This document shows positions 63,383-64,000 of a stretch of 64,000 bases of DNA, piece after piece (the first letter of the stretch is position 1; every line of letters begins with the position of its first letter). Location of the stretch: the NCBI GenBank assembly GCA_910584005.1, contig CAJTXR010000003.1, positions 1-64,000 of the forward strand, read 5' to 3'. Both the position numbers and the translations under genes were made by a program. Under the pieces are notes generated by a model. The model was not told the DNA's origin, ran no database searches, and saw only the letters and a list, made by a program, of their open reading frames with translations. The stretch is from an uncultured Anaeroplasmataceae bacterium. GTDB lineage: Bacteria > Bacillota_I > Bacilli_A > Acholeplasmatales > Anaeroplasmataceae.

Positions 63383-64000
63383 TTATTGATTTGGATATAA
63401 TAAATTAACCCAATCTGGATAGTCAATAAAAGGGTTTCTATTTCCTTGTAGAGAGTAAATTATTTCATTTCTTTGTTTTTCCTTTTCGCTCACAGGATCC
63501 ATTTTATGCCACTGGAGTAAAACATTTAAATATCCAAGCTGTCCTGTTTTATTTGAAGATGAGCTTGTTGTTTGATTCACTAAACTTAAAACCAATTCAT
63601 TAGGATCCGCATACCGCACAACCATATAAAACATAGCTCTTGCGATATCTCCTTTAACCTCATCCCTTGGTTCAAAAAAGGTAGAATTCCATTTGTTTCC
63701 GTATGAATCTGAATTTCCATTCTCCACATAATTAAAATCTTTATTTCCACGAGTCGCATTGATATTTTTTTCAGAAGCAAATAAATGATGGATATCCGTA
63801 TATGCAGCATAATCTTTACTACTAAATCCATGACTATTTGGCCACATATGCTCTCGGTTCCAGATATTTGTCCCGCTACTTCCCTTATCCTGATTTGCTT
63901 TTGGAATAGAACGACCCGTATAAATACAAAGAATATTCTCTTGATTATTTGGATCCTCATCTATTTTCTTTAAAGCATCCCAAACTCCTGGGGTATAAGA
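63383..64000 (-). CDS. Endonuclease I-family nuclease (5' part beyond the window)
   Basis: An open frame runs from the edge (64000) to a stop at 63383, so the N-terminal part is missing. It reads IYTGRSIPK, then WNREHMWPNSHGF, the active-site segment of EndA/NucM-type endonuclease I, followed by YTDIHHLFASEKNIN and RAMFYMVVRY. These enzymes are normally secreted and cut DNA and RNA without sequence preference. With an MBL hydrolase and an oligonucleotide phosphodiesterase downstream, it suggests nucleic-acid scavenging. Confidence 0.9.
   Translation of the reverse strand, partial: SYTPGVWDALKKIDEDPNNQENILCIYTGRSIPKANQDKGSSGTNIWNREHMWPNSHGFSSKDYAAYTDIHHLFASEKNINATRGNKDFNYVENGNSDSYGNKWNSTFFEPRDEVKGDIARAMFYMVVRYADPNELVLSLVNQTTSSSSNKTGQLGYLNVLLQWHKMDPVSEKEKQRNEIIYSLQGNRNPFIDYPDWVNLLYPNQ

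Overview
The window is AT-rich (about 70% A+T by eye) and every supported gene lies on the minus strand, so transcription runs from position 64000 towards 1. Consensus AGGAGG ribosome binding sites, TTGACA/TATAAT promoters with 17-bp spacers, short U-tailed terminators, a LicD/TarI-type CDP module, an InlB-type repeat, a two-domain methionyl-tRNA synthetase with a C-terminal tRNA-binding domain and a YitT protein together point to a low-GC Firmicute (Bacillota), probably a host-associated anaerobe of the Erysipelotrichia/Bacilli side. The genus cannot be named from this sequence.

Layout in minus-strand (transcription) order. 64000-57273: housekeeping genes (partial endonuclease I, GNAT, MBL hydrolase, NrnA-like DHH phosphoesterase, rplM-rpsI, metG, YitT). 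56275-54322: a GGDEF/EAL protein that looks catalytically dead and a small unknown protein. 54195-45223: a holin-like gene, a 1790-residue Rhs protein with its immunity gene, then two promoterless orphan toxin/immunity cassettes separated by copies of a terminator repeat, plus a cassette fossil. 45009-37947: fba, an RpiB-like isomerase, a hybrid histidine kinase, yebC, a repeat-bearing lipoprotein and pyrR. 37831-15355: an O-antigen-ligase-like gene with its own promoter, then a cell-surface polysaccharide operon of about 21 kb. It carries glmS/glmM/glmU, rhamnose genes rfbABCD, a CDP module (licD, ispD/tarI-like, SDR), sugar transferase, CapD-like dehydratase, glycosyltransferases, polymerase and flippase. 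It also carries an unexpected amino-acid-like set: HpcH aldolase, fold-III PLP decarboxylase and branched-chain aminotransferase.

15106-13916 is a DUF4143-type AAA ATPase behind a promoter with two 35-bp palindromes. 13722-4820 is the most unusual locus: a four-gene operon of a GHKL-ATPase-like protein, a 1985-residue protein joining PRTase-like domains to a C-terminal calcineurin-like phosphoesterase, a two-TM protein with a degenerate PLD-like domain, and a small protein with a TM segment at each end. Its layout resembles a phage-defence or stress system and I cannot match it to a named one. 4647-3634 is galE. 3365-230 is a compact operon of a papain-like/C10-type peptidase with a Cys-rich C-terminus, a lipoprotein and a radical SAM/SPASM maturase.

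A tandem 10-bp-period element (TGTCRAAANC then TGTCGGTCGA) lies upstream of the putative-defence, the peptidase/radical-SAM and the off-window left operons. This suggests one regulator controls all three. The single TGTCGAA/TTCGACA boxes before the histidine kinase gene resemble it.
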